DNA of 64,000 bases, taken from Pseudalkalibacillus salsuginis (lineage in GTDB: Bacteria > Bacillota > Bacilli > Bacillales > Fictibacillaceae). The notes below the pieces were generated by a model, which saw nothing but the letters and a program-made list of their open reading frames with translations, made no database searches and was not told where the DNA came from. The stretch spans positions 744,001 to 808,000 of the forward strand of contig NZ_JAKJHW010000001.1 in NCBI RefSeq assembly GCF_021646685.1, given 5' to 3'. The position numbers and the translations under genes are program-made. Shown piece by piece: positions 17,658 to 28,409 of this stretch. How positions within the stretch are numbered: the first letter of the stretch is position 1; each line of letters opens with the position of its first letter.

Positions 17658-18182
17658 TTGATTTACCGATATAAAGGAACGGACCCAAAAATCGATCCAA
17701 CAGTATTCATTGGAGACGGTGTTGTCATTTCAGGTGATGTGACGATACAGGAACAGTCCTCCATCTGGTTCAATACAGTCATACGTGGGGATGTAGCTCC
17801 AACTTTCATCGGAAAACGTGTCAATGTCCAAGACCTTTCTATGCTTCACCAAAGTCCAAACAATCCATTGGTCCTAGAGGATGATGTCACAGTCGGTCAT
17901 CAAGTGACGTTACATAGCTGTACCATCCGAAAGAATGCATTGATTGGAATGGGTTCCCTCGTACTTGATGGAGCAGAAATCGGTGAAGGTGCCTTTGTCG
18001 GGGCTGGCAGCCTTGTCCCTCCAGGTAAAAAAATCCCGCCAAACTCACTCGCGTTCGGGCGTCCTGCGAAAGTAGTAAGGGAATTGAATGAAGCAGATTT
18101 AAAAGATATGGAACGGATCCGCACTGAATATGTGGAGCGGGGACAGTACTATAAACAGATGGAAGAAAAACCTAAGCGTTGA
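17658..18182 (+). CDS. ytoA: Gamma-class carbonic anhydrase-like hexapeptide protein (YtoA)
   Basis: A 174-residue left-handed beta-helix protein. Hexapeptide repeats run from about residue 20 to 140. The metal-binding His residues appear in LHQSPN, VGHQVTLHSC, matching the gamma-carbonic anhydrase/YrdA pattern. It starts with TTG after AAAGAGG. The 3' end overlaps the convergent VOC gene by 11 bases. Confidence 0.88.
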   Translation: MIYRYKGTDPKIDPTVFIGDGVVISGDVTIQEQSSIWFNTVIRGDVAPTFIGKRVNVQDLSMLHQSPNNPLVLEDDVTVGHQVTLHSCTIRKNALIGMGSLVLDGAEIGEGAFVGAGSLVPPGKKIPPNSLAFGRPAKVVRELNEADLKDMERIRTEYVERGQYYKQMEEKPKR

Positions 18183-18540
18183 ATTCAATGATATTACCGT
18201 CTGGATCCTGTACAAACACTTGATGCCAGCCAGTTTTACTGGTTGGCTTATTCAGATAACAATAACCTGCTTTTTCAAGACGGGCGAGAATGTCGTCGAT
18301 TGAATCCACCCTGACTGCAAAATGACGGGCGCGGCTATTTAATGGCGGTTTTTTTCCTTCATCCAACCCTTCATTCACAATCAGATGAAGCTGGGTATTG
18401 CCGATTTGGTACCATATACCATCAAAATCGAAATCCGGCCGATCCGGACTGACCTGAAATCCGACCACTTTTTCATAGAATGCCCTTGCTTTCTTCAGCT
18501 TCTTCACTTCTAGTGAAACATGATGAATTCCATTATACAT
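18172..18540 (-). CDS. VOC-family (glyoxalase-fold) protein
   Basis: A 122-residue single vicinal-oxygen-chelate domain. Likely metal ligands are HHVSLEV near the N-terminus, QLHLIVNE in the middle and the C-terminal GNIIEFNA Glu. The outer ATG at 18555 would add five residues; GGAGGG fits the ATG at 18540 (MYNGIHHV). The substrate (glyoxalase, dioxygenase or antibiotic resistance) is not evident. Confidence 0.82.
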   Translation of the reverse strand: MYNGIHHVSLEVKKLKKARAFYEKVVGFQVSPDRPDFDFDGIWYQIGNTQLHLIVNEGLDEGKKPPLNSRARHFAVRVDSIDDILARLEKAGYCYLNKPTSKTGWHQVFVQDPDGNIIEFNA

Positions 18541-18724
18541 ACCATATCCCTCCATCCCTTCAACTACTTATCTATACCCACTTTCACAATTTTATCATCC
18601 CCTGAAATGAAAGTATAATGTCTGATTTGAGCTATATCTCTACAAAAATTTAACACTTTATTGATATTGAACTCATATTGGAACGGTATAATGAACGAAA
18701 TCCTTCTAAAAGGGGAGATCGTAG

Positions 18725-19258
18725 TTGACAAAAGTCATTGATTGGCTTCATGAGAGGGAGTGCACTGTCTTCCAATGGGTGAACAGCAAATGTCAACAAT
18801 CAGCTTTAAGCAGGTATTTCATGACTGTAACACATTTAGGCGGGGCAACAGGATCGATCAGCATTTGTATTTTGCTTTTTGCTTTGGCTTCCGGTGAGTT
18901 ACGTATCGTAGCTTTACAAAGCCTATCATCACTTGCAATCAGCCATATCCCTGTTCAAATCAGTAAAAAACTATACCCACGGAAACGCCCTTACATGGTT
19001 CTGCCTGATACGATCACGATTTCAAGGTTGTTGAAGGATCATTCGTTTCCATCCGGCCATACGACAGCAACCTTTTCTGTCATTACCCCTATCGTTCTAT
19101 GGAATCCACCGCTAGCGTTAGCATTATTACCGATCTCCCTTTCGGTGGCCATTTCAAGAATGTATCTTGGTATGCATTATCCTACTGATGTAATCGGTGG
19201 CATAATTATCGGAGTGGGGACAGGTTTGCTTCTATATTCCTTTTCGATCCCATTTTAG
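18725..19258 (+). CDS. PAP2-family phosphatase (undecaprenyl-diphosphatase-like)
   Basis: A 177-residue membrane protein with three to five hydrophobic segments. The PAP2 motifs are KKLYPRKRP, FPSGHTTATF and SRMYLGMHYPTDVIGG. It starts with TTG behind AAAAGGGGAG. It is shorter than the PAP2 protein at 12924-13586, so the two are diverged paralogues. Likely acts on a membrane lipid pyrophosphate. Confidence 0.85.
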   Translation: MTKVIDWLHERECTVFQWVNSKCQQSALSRYFMTVTHLGGATGSISICILLFALASGELRIVALQSLSSLAISHIPVQISKKLYPRKRPYMVLPDTITISRLLKDHSFPSGHTTATFSVITPIVLWNPPLALALLPISLSVAISRMYLGMHYPTDVIGGIIIGVGTGLLLYSFSIPF

Positions 19259-19589
19259 GAGGAATGATTCGGTGAAGATTTGCTCACTTTTTCGTATACT
19301 TAACATCGCCAGATTTATAGAGTAGCGAACACTCCAACAATTGGTCAATTATTGGGAAACAAACGGAGTACAGTGGAAGGCCATTGCTACAAAAACGGAT
19401 CAAAACAACCTTTTTTTCCCTTATACTCACCTGCTACCCTTCCCTTACAACGTAATCACACTAAAGCTTTTGGCTATCCAGTCAGATGCAAAAAACCAAA
19501 CTTGAAAAGTATAACTCTCTAAACTTACGAACAATAGAAAGTAAGCAAAAGATTCATCCTGCATCATAAACTATACTTTCTTCACCCTA
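19259..19589. other. Gene-free interval
   Basis: No convincing ORF, RNA gene or repeat is visible between the PAP2 gene and the metK terminator; the sequence is moderately AT-rich. Confidence 0.5.
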
Positions 19590-19625
19590 AAAAACCCTAA
19601 GCGGTAATATGCCGCTTAGGGTTTT
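19590..19625. terminator. metK terminator
   Basis: AAACCCTAAGCGG-TAATATG-CCGCTTAGGGTTTT, a 13-bp near-perfect stem flanked by A and T runs, so it could terminate in both directions. Confidence 0.88.
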
Positions 19626-19636
19626 CGACTATGATC

Positions 19637-20830
19637 TTAGGCGTTGTTTCTAAGTGTTTTTGCTTTATCCGTTTGTTCCCATGGCAATTGGATATCCGTA
19701 CGACCGAAGTGGCCATATGCTGCTGTCTGTTTATAGATCGGACGGCGAAGATCCAGCATCTTGATGATTCCTGCCGGGCGAAGATCGAAGTTGTCCCAAA
19801 CCAGCTCAACAAGCTTCTCTTCAGATACAGTACCAGTACCAAATGTATCGATGGAAATCGATACTGGTTGTGCGACACCGATTGCATAGGCTAGTTGAAC
19901 CTCACATTTTTCAGCTAGTCCAGCTGCCACGATATTCTTTGCTACATAACGCGCAGCATATGCTGCAGAACGGTCAACTTTTGTCGGGTCCTTACCGGAG
20001 AACGCCCCACCGCCATGACGAGCATAACCACCATACGTATCGACAATGATCTTCCGTCCTGTCAATCCAGCATCCCCTTGAGGACCACCAATGACAAACC
20101 GTCCAGTCGGGTTGATGAAGTATTTCGTTTTCTCATCTATCAACTCCAAAGGCACCACAGGATTGATGACATGCTCTTTCAAGTCACGCTTGATTTGTTC
20201 AAGTGTAACGTCAGGGTGATGTTGAGTGGAGATGACGATGGTGTCCACCCGTACAGGCTTGTCATTTTCATCATATTCAACAGTCACCTGGGTTTTTCCA
20301 TCTGGTCGTAGATATGGTACAACCTCATTTTTACGAACTTCAGCCAAACGACGACTAAGCTTGTGGGATAATGAGATCGGCAGCGGCATCAGTTCTTTGG
20401 TTTCATTACACGCAAACCCGAACATCAAACCTTGGTCACCAGCCCCAATCGCCTCGATTTCTTCTTCTGTCATCAATCCTTCTCTAGCTTCAAGGGCCTG
20501 GTTGACACCTTGAGCGATATCAGCAGATTGCTCATCAATAGAAGTGAGAACCGCACAAGTTTCATAATCGAAACCGTACTTTGCACGTGTATAGCCGATG
20601 CCCTTCACCGTTTCACGCACGATTTTTGGTATATCTACATAAGTAGAAGTCGTAATTTCCCCTGCAACAAGGACAAGCCCAGTGTTTACAGAAGTTTCAC
20701 ACGCTACACGTGCATTTGGGTCACTTGCTAAAATTTCGTCTAAAATTGCATCGGAAATCTGATCACAAATCTTATCCGGATGACCTTCTGTGACCGATTC
20801 TGATGTAAAAAGACGTCTGCTTTTTGCCAT
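19637..20830 (-). CDS. metK: S-adenosylmethionine synthase
   Basis: A 397-residue MAT enzyme making S-adenosylmethionine from ATP and methionine. Visible signatures are [19 protein letters not shown] at the N-terminus, [16 protein letters not shown] (ATP/methionine site), and the P-loop-like [19 protein letters not shown]. Length is standard. The SAM riboswitch and its promoter lie upstream on the same strand, giving feedback repression by its own product. Divergent from pckA, as in B. subtilis. Confidence 0.97.
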   Translation of the reverse strand: MAKSRRLFTSESVTEGHPDKICDQISDAILDEILASDPNARVACETSVNTGLVLVAGEITTSTYVDIPKIVRETVKGIGYTRAKYGFDYETCAVLTSIDEQSADIAQGVNQALEAREGLMTEEEIEAIGAGDQGLMFGFACNETKELMPLPISLSHKLSRRLAEVRKNEVVPYLRPDGKTQVTVEYDENDKPVRVDTIVISTQHHPDVTLEQIKRDLKEHVINPVVPLELIDEKTKYFINPTGRFVIGGPQGDAGLTGRKIIVDTYGGYARHGGGAFSGKDPTKVDRSAAYAARYVAKNIVAAGLAEKCEVQLAYAIGVAQPVSISIDTFGTGTVSEEKLVELVWDNFDLRPAGIIKMLDLRRPIYKQTAAYGHFGRTDIQLPWEQTDKAKTLRNNA

Positions 20831-20999
20831 TACGGAACCTCCTCGACGATCTTCAAAGTATCGCTTTTAATTGATACGGTACTCATATCCTTATGAGAAA
20901 GTGCAACAATAGTTTATAACATCTGAAAGTGATGTATGAACATCTTATTTATTCTCAATCTTTTTTATAAGAAAGGATAGATTCTCCCTATTGAACGAA

Positions 21000-21032
21000 A
21001 AAAAACCTTTCCTTTTCAGAGGAAAGGTGAAT
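21000..21032 (-). terminator. S-box expression-platform terminator
   Basis: Minus strand CCTTTCCTCTGAAAAGGAAAGG followed by TTTTTTTT, just downstream of the SAM aptamer. Confidence 0.88.
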
Positions 21033-21045
21033 CGTTGTATACCTT

Positions 21046-21147
21046 TCACCCTCTTATTTTTCAGGTTAGCACCTTTTCACCTCTGCTACGGTGTCGGTTG
21101 CTGGGTTTCATTGGGCCTGTCCCTCCACCTACTCGGAATAAGAGTAG
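21046..21147 (-). promoter_or_regulatory. SAM-I riboswitch (S-box)
   Basis: The minus strand shows helix P1 (CTCTTATT / AATAAGAG), the GAGGTGGAGGGAC-type core GTAGGTGGAGGGACAGGCCC, AATGAAACCCAGCAACC and AAGGTGCTAA, in canonical S-box order. It controls metK by SAM-dependent termination. Confidence 0.96.
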
Positions 21148-21160
21148 CCGTTCTCGCAAT

Positions 21161-21189
21161 ATCATATCGCAGTACCTGTGCTATGTCAA
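21161..21189 (-). promoter_or_regulatory. metK leader promoter
   Basis: TTGACA (21184-21189) and TATGAT (21161-21166) on the minus strand with a 17-base spacer, just upstream of the S-box. Confidence 0.85.
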
Positions 21190-21341
21190 CGAAATTCCAA
21201 ATTCAAAAGATGAACTTTCAAACCCCATAAGAGTATTAGGTTCTGGTTTGGACAAATACTATAAAGGAACAGAATATTCCAATAGTGGTACTAAGGCCTA
21301 TTTATATCCTTATATAGGTTTATCATGTCACAAAAACAGAA

Positions 21342-21380
21342 AAATAGTATACATTATTAAAATAAATATGTTATACTATT
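21342..21380 (+). promoter_or_regulatory. CcpN-like operator and promoter region of pckA
   Basis: An imperfect inverted repeat AATAGTATACAT..ATGTTATACTATT lies 55-90 bases before pckA. Its right arm, TATGTTATACT (21368-21378), matches the CcpN consensus TRTGHYATAYW known from B. subtilis pckA and gapB, and includes a TATACT -10-like hexamer. Repression of gluconeogenesis during growth on glucose is inferred. Confidence 0.6.
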
Positions 21381-21434
21381 TCCGAGTTAAGCAAGTAACG
21401 GGTTTAAACTTTATGTGAAAAAGGATGGGTTAAT

Positions 21435-23018
21435 ATGAATACAGCACAATTTACCTCTCTAACAGATGAATTGTTAAGTAAAGAATCTACACACAAAAAT
21501 TTATCGACACCAAGATTAGTAGAAAGGGCAATTGCGAGACACGAGGGTGTACTTAGCTCGACAGGTGCTCTTCAGGTTGAAACCGGTAAATACACAGGAC
21601 GTTCCCCTAAAGATAAGTTCATTGTCATGGAGCCATCTGTGAAAGATAAAATTGATTGGGGATCCGTCAACCAACCGATTGATGAAGAGAAATTCAATAA
21701 CTTATATAAGAAAGTAATCGAATACTTAACTAACAAAGACGAAACATTCGTATTCCAAGGATTTGCTGGTGCGGATAAAGCATTCCAGCTCCCTCTTCAA
21801 GTCATCAATGAATACGCATGGCATAATTTATTTGCCCGCCAGCTTTTCATCAGACCAAATGAAAACGATTTAAATGACTTCAACCCGGAATTTCAGGTTA
21901 TCTCAGCACCTGGGTTCCTTGCAGATCCAGAAGTGGACGGCACAAATTCGGAAACATTCATCATCATTTCATTTGAAAAGCGGATCGTCCTGATCGGAGG
22001 GACAGAATACGCTGGTGAAATCAAAAAATCCATCTTTTCAGTCATGAACTACATGCTTCCTGAAAAAGATATTCTCTCTATGCACTGTTCAGCAAACGTT
22101 GGTGTAGAAGGCGATGTCGCATTATTCTTCGGTCTGAGCGGGACGGGAAAGACGACTTTATCCGCTGATCCTAACCGCCGGCTGATCGGTGATGATGAAC
22201 ACGGCTGGGCAAACAATGGGATTTTCAATATCGAGGGAGGTTGCTACGCTAAATGTGTGAACCTATCCCGAGAAAAGGAGCCGCAAATCTGGAATGCCAT
22301 TCGTTTCGGAACAGTACTCGAAAATGTTGTCTCTGATGAGGAATCACGTAAGGTCGACTACAACAATACGACATTGACTGAAAATACTCGTGCGGCTTAT
22401 CCGATTGATGCAATCCCGAATATCATCACCCCGAGTATTGCCGGGAATCCGAACACGATCATTTTCTTAACAGCAGATGCATTCGGCGTATTGCCTCCAA
22501 TCAGTAAACTGACAAAAGAACAAGCGATGTACCATTTCTTATCAGGATACACGAGTAAACTTGCAGGTACAGAACGCGGCGTCACTTCGCCACAAGCAAC
22601 ATTCTCCACATGCTTTGGTTCTCCATTCCTTCCATTGCATGCTGAAAGATATGCACAAATGCTTGGCGAAAAGATCGCTCAACATGATGTGAATGTGTAT
22701 TTGGTCAATACCGGCTGGTCCGGCGGTGAATATGGTGTAGGGAAGAGAATGGATCTGATTCACACAAGGGCAATGGTCCAAGCCGCCTTAGAAGGTGAAT
22801 TGCGTTCTACCGAAACGGTAACTGACCCAATCTTCGGACTTCACATTCCAACAAGCTGTCCTGGCGTTCCAGGGGAAGTATTGCAACCAAAGAAAACATG
22901 GGATAATCCAGAAACATATGATCAAAAAGCTAAAGAACTTGCAATGAAATTCAAAGAGAACTTCACTAAGTTTGAAAATGCAAGCGAAGAAATAAAAGCT
23001 GCAGGACCGATCGTATAA
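21435..23018 (+). CDS. pckA: Phosphoenolpyruvate carboxykinase (ATP)
   Basis: A 527-residue ATP-dependent PEPCK converting oxaloacetate to PEP, the first committed step of gluconeogenesis. The kinase P-loop is [16 protein letters not shown] (about residues 232-247), preceded by [18 protein letters not shown]; the oxaloacetate-side [15 protein letters not shown] and the metal-binding IGDDEHGW are present. Length is standard. Divergent from metK. Confidence 0.97.
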   Translation: MNTAQFTSLTDELLSKESTHKNLSTPRLVERAIARHEGVLSSTGALQVETGKYTGRSPKDKFIVMEPSVKDKIDWGSVNQPIDEEKFNNLYKKVIEYLTNKDETFVFQGFAGADKAFQLPLQVINEYAWHNLFARQLFIRPNENDLNDFNPEFQVISAPGFLADPEVDGTNSETFIIISFEKRIVLIGGTEYAGEIKKSIFSVMNYMLPEKDILSMHCSANVGVEGDVALFFGLSGTGKTTLSADPNRRLIGDDEHGWANNGIFNIEGGCYAKCVNLSREKEPQIWNAIRFGTVLENVVSDEESRKVDYNNTTLTENTRAAYPIDAIPNIITPSIAGNPNTIIFLTADAFGVLPPISKLTKEQAMYHFLSGYTSKLAGTERGVTSPQATFSTCFGSPFLPLHAERYAQMLGEKIAQHDVNVYLVNTGWSGGEYGVGKRMDLIHTRAMVQAALEGELRSTETVTDPIFGLHIPTSCPGVPGEVLQPKKTWDNPETYDQKAKELAMKFKENFTKFENASEEIKAAGPIV

Positions 23019-23026
23019 TACTCAAT

Positions 23027-23061
23027 TGGAGTGACCTTATTTCAGGGCACTCCTTTTTATT
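23027..23061 (+). terminator. pckA terminator
   Basis: GGAGTG..CACTCC followed by TTTTTATTT, 10 bases past the stop. Confidence 0.75.
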
Positions 23062-23232
23062 TAGGGATTATTTCTAATATACTTTTCGTTTTGTAGTTAA
23101 ATCTAAATTTTTGTAGTTTTCCCCTTCTATTTTCAGATAAGTAAACTTCGAGTAATGTTCTGAAAGTCAGTCCGGAAACTTCATCCCTCAAATTGAAAAA
23201 CTCATCAAAAATGATGAAATTTTACATATCAA

Positions 23233-24021
23233 TCATTGCATTTTCATCCATTCAAGAAGGGCATGGGTCACTTTGCGCTTTTTTTCAGGAGAGAAGTGGT
23301 GATCGTCATCGAAATACCATGTTTTATAGGGCTTCGAATGTCCGATCAATTTTCTTTCAAGACGACGAGCATGTTCAATCGAAACATTGTCATCATGAAC
23401 GCCATGGATTATCAATAGAGGAGCTGCAATGTCTTCGACGATAGAAAGCGGCGTCCTCTCTTCGTATCGCTCGGGATATTTATAAACGGAGCCTCCGATG
23501 GCTCGTTTCATCATTTTGCGAAGCCTTCTCCTCTCCTCATACGTCAGCCTCATGTCCGTTACACCGCCCCATACGACGACCGATCTGACCAACTTCCGAT
23601 GATAAGCAGCCGTAAACAAAGCCATCGCTCCCCCTCTGGAAAAACCGAATAGATGGAGCGATCCGGCATCCGTTGAAGGAAGGATCTCTAATACTTTCAA
23701 CGCTTCAAAGGCGTCGTACCGATCATCACCACAAAAGTCCTCTTCTCCTTCACCACCTTCATTCCCTCTGTAAAAAGGGGCGAAAACGACAAAACCTTGA
23801 TAGGCAAACTGAATGATGCGGGCAATTCTGACTTTGCCTACTTGTTTAATACCTCCACGTAAATACAAGACACCCGGCAGGGGTATACCGACTTTAGGTT
23901 CTGCCAACAATCCTTTGACACGTAAACCTTGACTCCAGTAAGCCACGATAGACAACTTGATATTCGGATTTGGTGATGGGAACCGCTGTATTTTTACAAT
24001 TCGATTGGAGAGATTCATCAT
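23233..24021 (-). CDS. ytmA: S9-type alpha/beta hydrolase (YtmA-like peptidase/esterase)
   Basis: A 262-residue prolyl-oligopeptidase-like hydrolase. The nucleophile elbow is FGFSRGGAMALF, with catalytic Asp in IIHGVHDDNVS and His in DDDHHFSPE. N-terminal strands include KGLLAEPKVGIPLPGVLYLRG. The outermost reading start at 24069 lacks a good ribosome site; GAGGTGAC precedes the ATGATG at 24021. Substrate unknown. Position next to ytlA matches B. subtilis. Confidence 0.85.
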   Translation of the reverse strand: MMNLSNRIVKIQRFPSPNPNIKLSIVAYWSQGLRVKGLLAEPKVGIPLPGVLYLRGGIKQVGKVRIARIIQFAYQGFVVFAPFYRGNEGGEGEEDFCGDDRYDAFEALKVLEILPSTDAGSLHLFGFSRGGAMALFTAAYHRKLVRSVVVWGGVTDMRLTYEERRRLRKMMKRAIGGSVYKYPERYEERTPLSIVEDIAAPLLIIHGVHDDNVSIEHARRLERKLIGHSKPYKTWYFDDDHHFSPEKKRKVTHALLEWMKMQ

Positions 24022-24103
24022 GTCACCTCTATACGATTTTGACCAACACATATTGCCAACACGCTTCATACACTATTGCATCTAAGTCTGTGGAGGGATA
24101 CAA

Positions 24104-25108
24104 ATGCTTAAAGGGTTCAAACAATACATCATAGGAGCCGCATCCGTACTCATTGCTTCCAGCCTGCTAGCAGCTGGCTGTTCCAATGGATCGACTAATG
24201 ATAAAGTACGAGTCGCTGAAGTTACACGCTCGGTTTTTTATGCTCCACAATATGTTGCCATAGAAAAAGGATTTTTTGAAGATGAAGGGATTGATATTGA
24301 ACTTACCACAACTTGGGGCGGAGATAAAACGATGACAACTCTCTTATCTAACGGGGCTGATGTCGCCCTGGTCGGTTCAGAAACGTCGATTTACGTATAT
24401 GCTCAAGGTACAACGGATCCAGTCATCAATTTTGCGCAATTGACGCAAACGGATGGGACGTTCCTTGTAGCCCGAGAAAAACCTGAAACCTTTAATTGGG
24501 AACAGCTGAAGGGCAGCACTTTCCTTGGACAGCGGAAAGGCGGGATGCCACAGATGGCTGGGGAATTTGGTTTGAAAAAACACGGGATCGAACCACATAA
24601 GGATATGAATCTGATCCAAAATGTGGATTTTGGTAACATTCCGAACGCCTTCGCCTCTGGCACTGGGAATTATGTACAATTATTCGAACCAACTGCCAGC
24701 TTGTTTGAAAAGGAAGGAATCGGTTATGTCGTAGCTTCGTTCGGAACCGAATCCGGCAAACTTCCGTACACGACTTTCATGTCCAAAGAAAGTTACATCA
24801 AAAACAACAAAGATATTGTGGAGAGATTCACGAAGGCTTTATACAAAGCACAGCAATGGGTCGATAGTCATAGTTCCAAAGAAATCGCTGCTGTGATTGA
24901 ACCTTACTTCGAGGATACACCGATCGATTTGATTGAATCGTCAACCGAACGCTACAAAAAACAACACAGTTTTGCAACGAATCCGATCCTTGATGTTGAG
25001 GAATGGAACAACTTGCAAAATATTATGGATGAAGCTGGCGAGCTTCCTAAACAGGTCGAGCATGGCATCCTGGTCAACACACAAATTGCCGAAAGTGTAG
25101 CAAAATAG
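24104..25108 (+). CDS. ytlA: ABC transporter substrate-binding lipoprotein (YtlA, SsuA/Thi5-like)
   Basis: A 334-residue binding lipoprotein. The signal peptide ends in the lipobox LLAAGC (Cys about residue 26). The mature part is NMT1/SsuA-like: VFYAPQYVAIEKGFFEDEGID, then TTWGGDKTMTTLLSNGADVALVG. This family binds sulfonates, nitrate or thiamine-pyrimidine precursors; the ligand is not proven here. First gene of the ytlA-ytlC-ytlD operon. Confidence 0.9.
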   Translation: MLKGFKQYIIGAASVLIASSLLAAGCSNGSTNDKVRVAEVTRSVFYAPQYVAIEKGFFEDEGIDIELTTTWGGDKTMTTLLSNGADVALVGSETSIYVYAQGTTDPVINFAQLTQTDGTFLVAREKPETFNWEQLKGSTFLGQRKGGMPQMAGEFGLKKHGIEPHKDMNLIQNVDFGNIPNAFASGTGNYVQLFEPTASLFEKEGIGYVVASFGTESGKLPYTTFMSKESYIKNNKDIVERFTKALYKAQQWVDSHSSKEIAAVIEPYFEDTPIDLIESSTERYKKQHSFATNPILDVEEWNNLQNIMDEAGELPKQVEHGILVNTQIAESVAK

Positions 25109-25123
25109 CGGGAGGAGATGGGT

Positions 25124-25897
25124 TTGGCATTTTTAACAGTAGATCAACTCACCCACGCTTACTTTTCAACGGACTCAGCAACTATGGCCCTACAAGATAT
25201 CTCTCTTGAAGTCCAGGAAGGTGAATTCGTCTCCTTCCTAGGACCAAGCGGGTGTGGAAAAACGACCCTATTATCATTGATCGCCGGCCTGTTCCAACCG
25301 GTAATTGGAACGATCAGCATACGTAATGAGCCAGTCAAGCAAGCCTATGATCAAATAGGGTACATGTTCCAGCAGGATTATTTATTACCATGGAAAACGA
25401 TTGAGGCAAATATCCTGCTCGGATTAAAAATCCAAGGTAACTTGAATGATATGAGCAAGGCTATGACATTCGAATTGCTTGATCATATGAATCTGGGAGA
25501 TACAAATAAAAAGTATCCTCACGAGCTATCCGGCGGGATGAGGCAGCGTATTGCGCTGGTAAGGACATTGGCGACCAATCCCCAGCTGCTTTTGCTGGAT
25601 GAACCCTTCTCAGCATTGGACCATCAAACGAAACTAAAGCTTGAAAATCTCGTTTTCACGACTTTAAAGGAACATCAGAAAACAGCTTTACTTGTCACGC
25701 ATGATATCGGAGAAGCAATCGCCATGTCCGATCGTGTCATTGTCTTTTCAGCAAACCCTGGCAGGATCAAGTCAGAATATACTATACCGGAACATTTAGC
25801 AAAGATGGAGCCTTTTGATGTAAGAAATCATGAGGATTTTAAAGACATCTTCCAGATGATCTGGGAGGAGTTGAATGAGCTTGAAGACGAAGATTGA
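25124..25897 (+). CDS. ytlC: ABC transporter ATPase (YtlC)
   Basis: A 257-residue importer ATPase. Walker A is GPSGCGKTT, the signature is [13 protein letters not shown], and Walker B is [12 protein letters not shown], with the switch His in [10 protein letters not shown]. The ATG at 25118 abuts the GGAGGAG site, so the TTG at 25124 (MAFLTVDQL) is the better start. It energises the YtlD permease and overlaps ytlD by 23 bases. Confidence 0.92.
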   Translation: MAFLTVDQLTHAYFSTDSATMALQDISLEVQEGEFVSFLGPSGCGKTTLLSLIAGLFQPVIGTISIRNEPVKQAYDQIGYMFQQDYLLPWKTIEANILLGLKIQGNLNDMSKAMTFELLDHMNLGDTNKKYPHELSGGMRQRIALVRTLATNPQLLLLDEPFSALDHQTKLKLENLVFTTLKEHQKTALLVTHDIGEAIAMSDRVIVFSANPGRIKSEYTIPEHLAKMEPFDVRNHEDFKDIFQMIWEELNELEDED

Positions 25898-26684
25898 CTT
25901 GGCATATGAAGAATTCAAGCAACGTGAACGGAAAACAAAAAAACAGGTGTTCATCACACAGCTGTTCATGTTATTCACCTTCCTCGGACTATGGGAAATC
26001 GCCTCGAATAAAACGTTGATCGATCCATTATTATTTAGTTCACCAAGCAAAATTTTAAACCTTTTTTATGTGAAAATCATGGATGGAAGCTTGATAACGC
26101 ACAGCGTGGTGACGTTTGGTGAAACCATAGCCAGTTTCGTCATTGCCACGATTCTTGGAACGGTTGTGGCTGCTGTTCTTTGGTGGACTCCATTTGTATC
26201 AAAAGTGTCAGATCCTTATCTTGTCGTCCTTAATGCCATGCCGAAAGTGGCCCTGGGTCCCATTCTTATCGTCGCACTTGGGCCAGGGTATCTATCCATC
26301 ATCGCGATGGGTGTACTGATCTCTGTCATCATAACAACCTTAGTCGTTTACAGTGCATTCCATGAAACGAATGACAATTATATAAAAGTTATTCAAACTT
26401 TTGGCGGAAATAAGAAACAGGTATTTAACGAAGTCGTTTTCCCGTCCGCCATCCCAACGATTATTTCAACTTTGAAAGTGAATGTCGGTTTATCATGGGT
26501 AGGTATCATCGTTGGTGAATTCCTTGTTTCAAAACAAGGCTTAGGCTATCTCATCATATATGGATTCCAAGTATTCAACTTCACATTGGTTTTACTTAGC
26601 CTGCTCGTCATTGCCGTAATGGCGACCATTATGTACACAGGGGTCGGCATGCTTGAAAACCTTCTTCGTAAACGTCAGAGCTGA
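25875..26684 (+). CDS. ytlD: ABC transporter permease (YtlD)
   Basis: A 269-residue inner-membrane permease with about six transmembrane helices. The cytoplasmic EAA loop is visible as [21 protein letters not shown], the ATPase contact. It begins inside ytlC behind GGGAGGAG. Its end overlaps the convergent ytkD gene by 10 bases. The importer resembles the SsuC/TauC group. Confidence 0.92.
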   Translation: MSLKTKIDLAYEEFKQRERKTKKQVFITQLFMLFTFLGLWEIASNKTLIDPLLFSSPSKILNLFYVKIMDGSLITHSVVTFGETIASFVIATILGTVVAAVLWWTPFVSKVSDPYLVVLNAMPKVALGPILIVALGPGYLSIIAMGVLISVIITTLVVYSAFHETNDNYIKVIQTFGGNKKQVFNEVVFPSAIPTIISTLKVNVGLSWVGIIVGEFLVSKQGLGYLIIYGFQVFNFTLVLLSLLVIAVMATIMYTGVGMLENLLRKRQS

Positions 26685-27160
26685 AGAATTTTGTTTTTAA
26701 AAATGTATTCCATACTTCGCTGGAGTACTTCGTCTTTCATCATGAAACTAAATTTATCATTGTTTTTTATCGATTCAGGAAGTTGTTTCATAAGGATAGG
26801 TCCATTAGTTTCATAATAATGGGCCTTTATTTTTATTTTTTCGATAGTTGCAAAGTAAACATTCTTGATGATCGTACCACCTTTACCTTTGACACGATAT
26901 TGGGCAAGATAAGTCAATGCATCCACTGTGGCGCCTGTCTCTTCAAAAACTTCACGGACAGCGGCTTTTTCAGCGGATTCTCCCTTTTCTACCTTGCCGC
27001 CCGGAAATTCAATACCTCGGCGTGGATGTTCAGTCAAAAGCCATTGACCCTTGAATCTGCAAATGACCCATACATGTTTAGGTGTTAAGGAGTATGGATG
27101 ATCCGTGAAGGATAGTTCCACTGTATTTTTATAAAAATCTTCAAAAGTATAGTAACTCAT
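26675..27160 (-). CDS. ytkD: NUDIX hydrolase YtkD
   Basis: A 161-residue NUDIX enzyme. The NUDIX box [20 protein letters not shown] followed by ETGA (about residues 57-80) is complete. YtkD of B. subtilis hydrolyses 8-oxo-dGTP and related nucleotides, protecting against oxidative mutagenesis, and can also act on RNA 5' ends. Position behind ytlD matches B. subtilis. It marks the left edge of the accessory segment. Confidence 0.88.
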   Translation of the reverse strand: MSYYTFEDFYKNTVELSFTDHPYSLTPKHVWVICRFKGQWLLTEHPRRGIEFPGGKVEKGESAEKAAVREVFEETGATVDALTYLAQYRVKGKGGTIIKNVYFATIEKIKIKAHYYETNGPILMKQLPESIKNNDKFSFMMKDEVLQRSMEYIFKNKILQL

Positions 27161-27385
27161 TTACAAAACTCCAATTTATTCTTAGCCGTCGACTCTGCCG
27201 TAATATTCTGGGTTTATCCATACTTTATGGAAGTCGTATGATTATTTTACCGTATCTCGGAGAAAAAAACATTTTTCTTATCCATCAATAACTAAAGAAA
27301 ACTTGGCAAAGCCAAGCCTATGGCTAAGCCCTAGTTACCCTTATACTGAAGAATGTTGTTATACTTTCTTTAAGTGGAAACAAAA

Positions 27386-27436
27386 GACTGATCTAATGAA
27401 GGAGTAGTCATTTCTCCCTCCAGATCAGTCCTTGAT
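27386..27436. terminator. Terminator of the 209-residue hypothetical gene
   Basis: AAAAGACTGATCT..AGATCAGTCCTT forms a long stem with a G/A-rich interior; T residues follow on the minus strand. Confidence 0.7.
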
Positions 27437-27452
27437 GTGTATGCGGTCAACA

Positions 27453-28082
27453 TTACTGGACATTTACAGATTCAATGATCCAGTTGTCACCATTCTTCTT
27501 AAAGTTCAATTGTATAAAATAATCTCCATATAAGTCACTGCTATTATTCTGTTCCAATTGGTAATGGTTTTCGTCTACTTTTTTCAAAGTGGACGGATTA
27601 CCTTTTTCAATCCAAGGCGGCAATTCAGTGGGGATGATATAAAGCCCGTCCTGTTCCTCTTGGTAGAGTCCATCCACATAATATTTCGCGACTTTTTCTG
27701 ACACATACTGGTTTAAGTATCTGACCAACCCTTGTTTCGTATCAAAATCCGAAACCTTATAATTTACATCCGTTGGTTGGACAACCTCTTGCATGAATGT
27801 TTCTGCAATCTGTACGAAATCGCTTTTATTTGGTGCCTCAACATTTATATTCGATCCAGTAGATGTTGTTTTGACCTTTTCTTCCTCATTTGCATATTCT
27901 AAATTGGCGTTCATAGCTAATGGTTCATTTTGAACTTCAATTTGGCTTTTTGAGAATGTTTTTTTAGGAAGCTCAGATCCACCACCGATTTGGAAGGATG
28001 TAGAACTTGCTGGATGACCTACCCAAAAAAGAGCAAATGCGATAAACATGCCAATGATCAATGGGGCTATACTCTTCTTCAT
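27453..28082 (-). CDS. Secreted or membrane-anchored hypothetical protein
   Basis: A 209-residue protein with an N-terminal hydrophobic segment (PLIIGMFIAFALFWVG) that could be a signal peptide or anchor; there is no lipobox. The C-terminal half (residues 90-209) is a probable small alpha/beta domain ending NWIIESVNVQ, the kind of ending seen in NTF2-like extracellular domains. No family recognised. It lies alone between terminators. Confidence 0.6.
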   Translation of the reverse strand: MKKSIAPLIIGMFIAFALFWVGHPASSTSFQIGGGSELPKKTFSKSQIEVQNEPLAMNANLEYANEEEKVKTTSTGSNINVEAPNKSDFVQIAETFMQEVVQPTDVNYKVSDFDTKQGLVRYLNQYVSEKVAKYYVDGLYQEEQDGLYIIPTELPPWIEKGNPSTLKKVDENHYQLEQNNSSDLYGDYFIQLNFKKNGDNWIIESVNVQ

Positions 28083-28409
28083 TTCCTAACTCCCCTTTTT
28101 GTTTATAGTCATAATGCTCATCTTCACTATTCTGAACTAGTTTCATTATTACTATACCTTTTCCAGAACGTGATAAAACATTATGTAATTGTCTTATAAC
28201 CTTCCATATGAAAATTCAATAACCCTCTTCCGCTTTTCTAAATTATGCCAATATGACTAGAAGAAACGTTCGGCATTTTTTTCACCAACATGAATGTTTT
28301 GTTGAATAATAATCATTTTTAAAAAATAATGAATGGTTGTGCCGAAAAGACCCGATTATTGTTATCTCCATGTTTACTTCTAACCTCAATTTTCGGTTAT
28401 GTAAAAATC

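Noticed and set aside
18172-18182. Eleven-base overlap of the ytoA and VOC gene ends
   Set aside because: Convergent end overlaps of this size are common in compact bacterial genomes; no special function implied.
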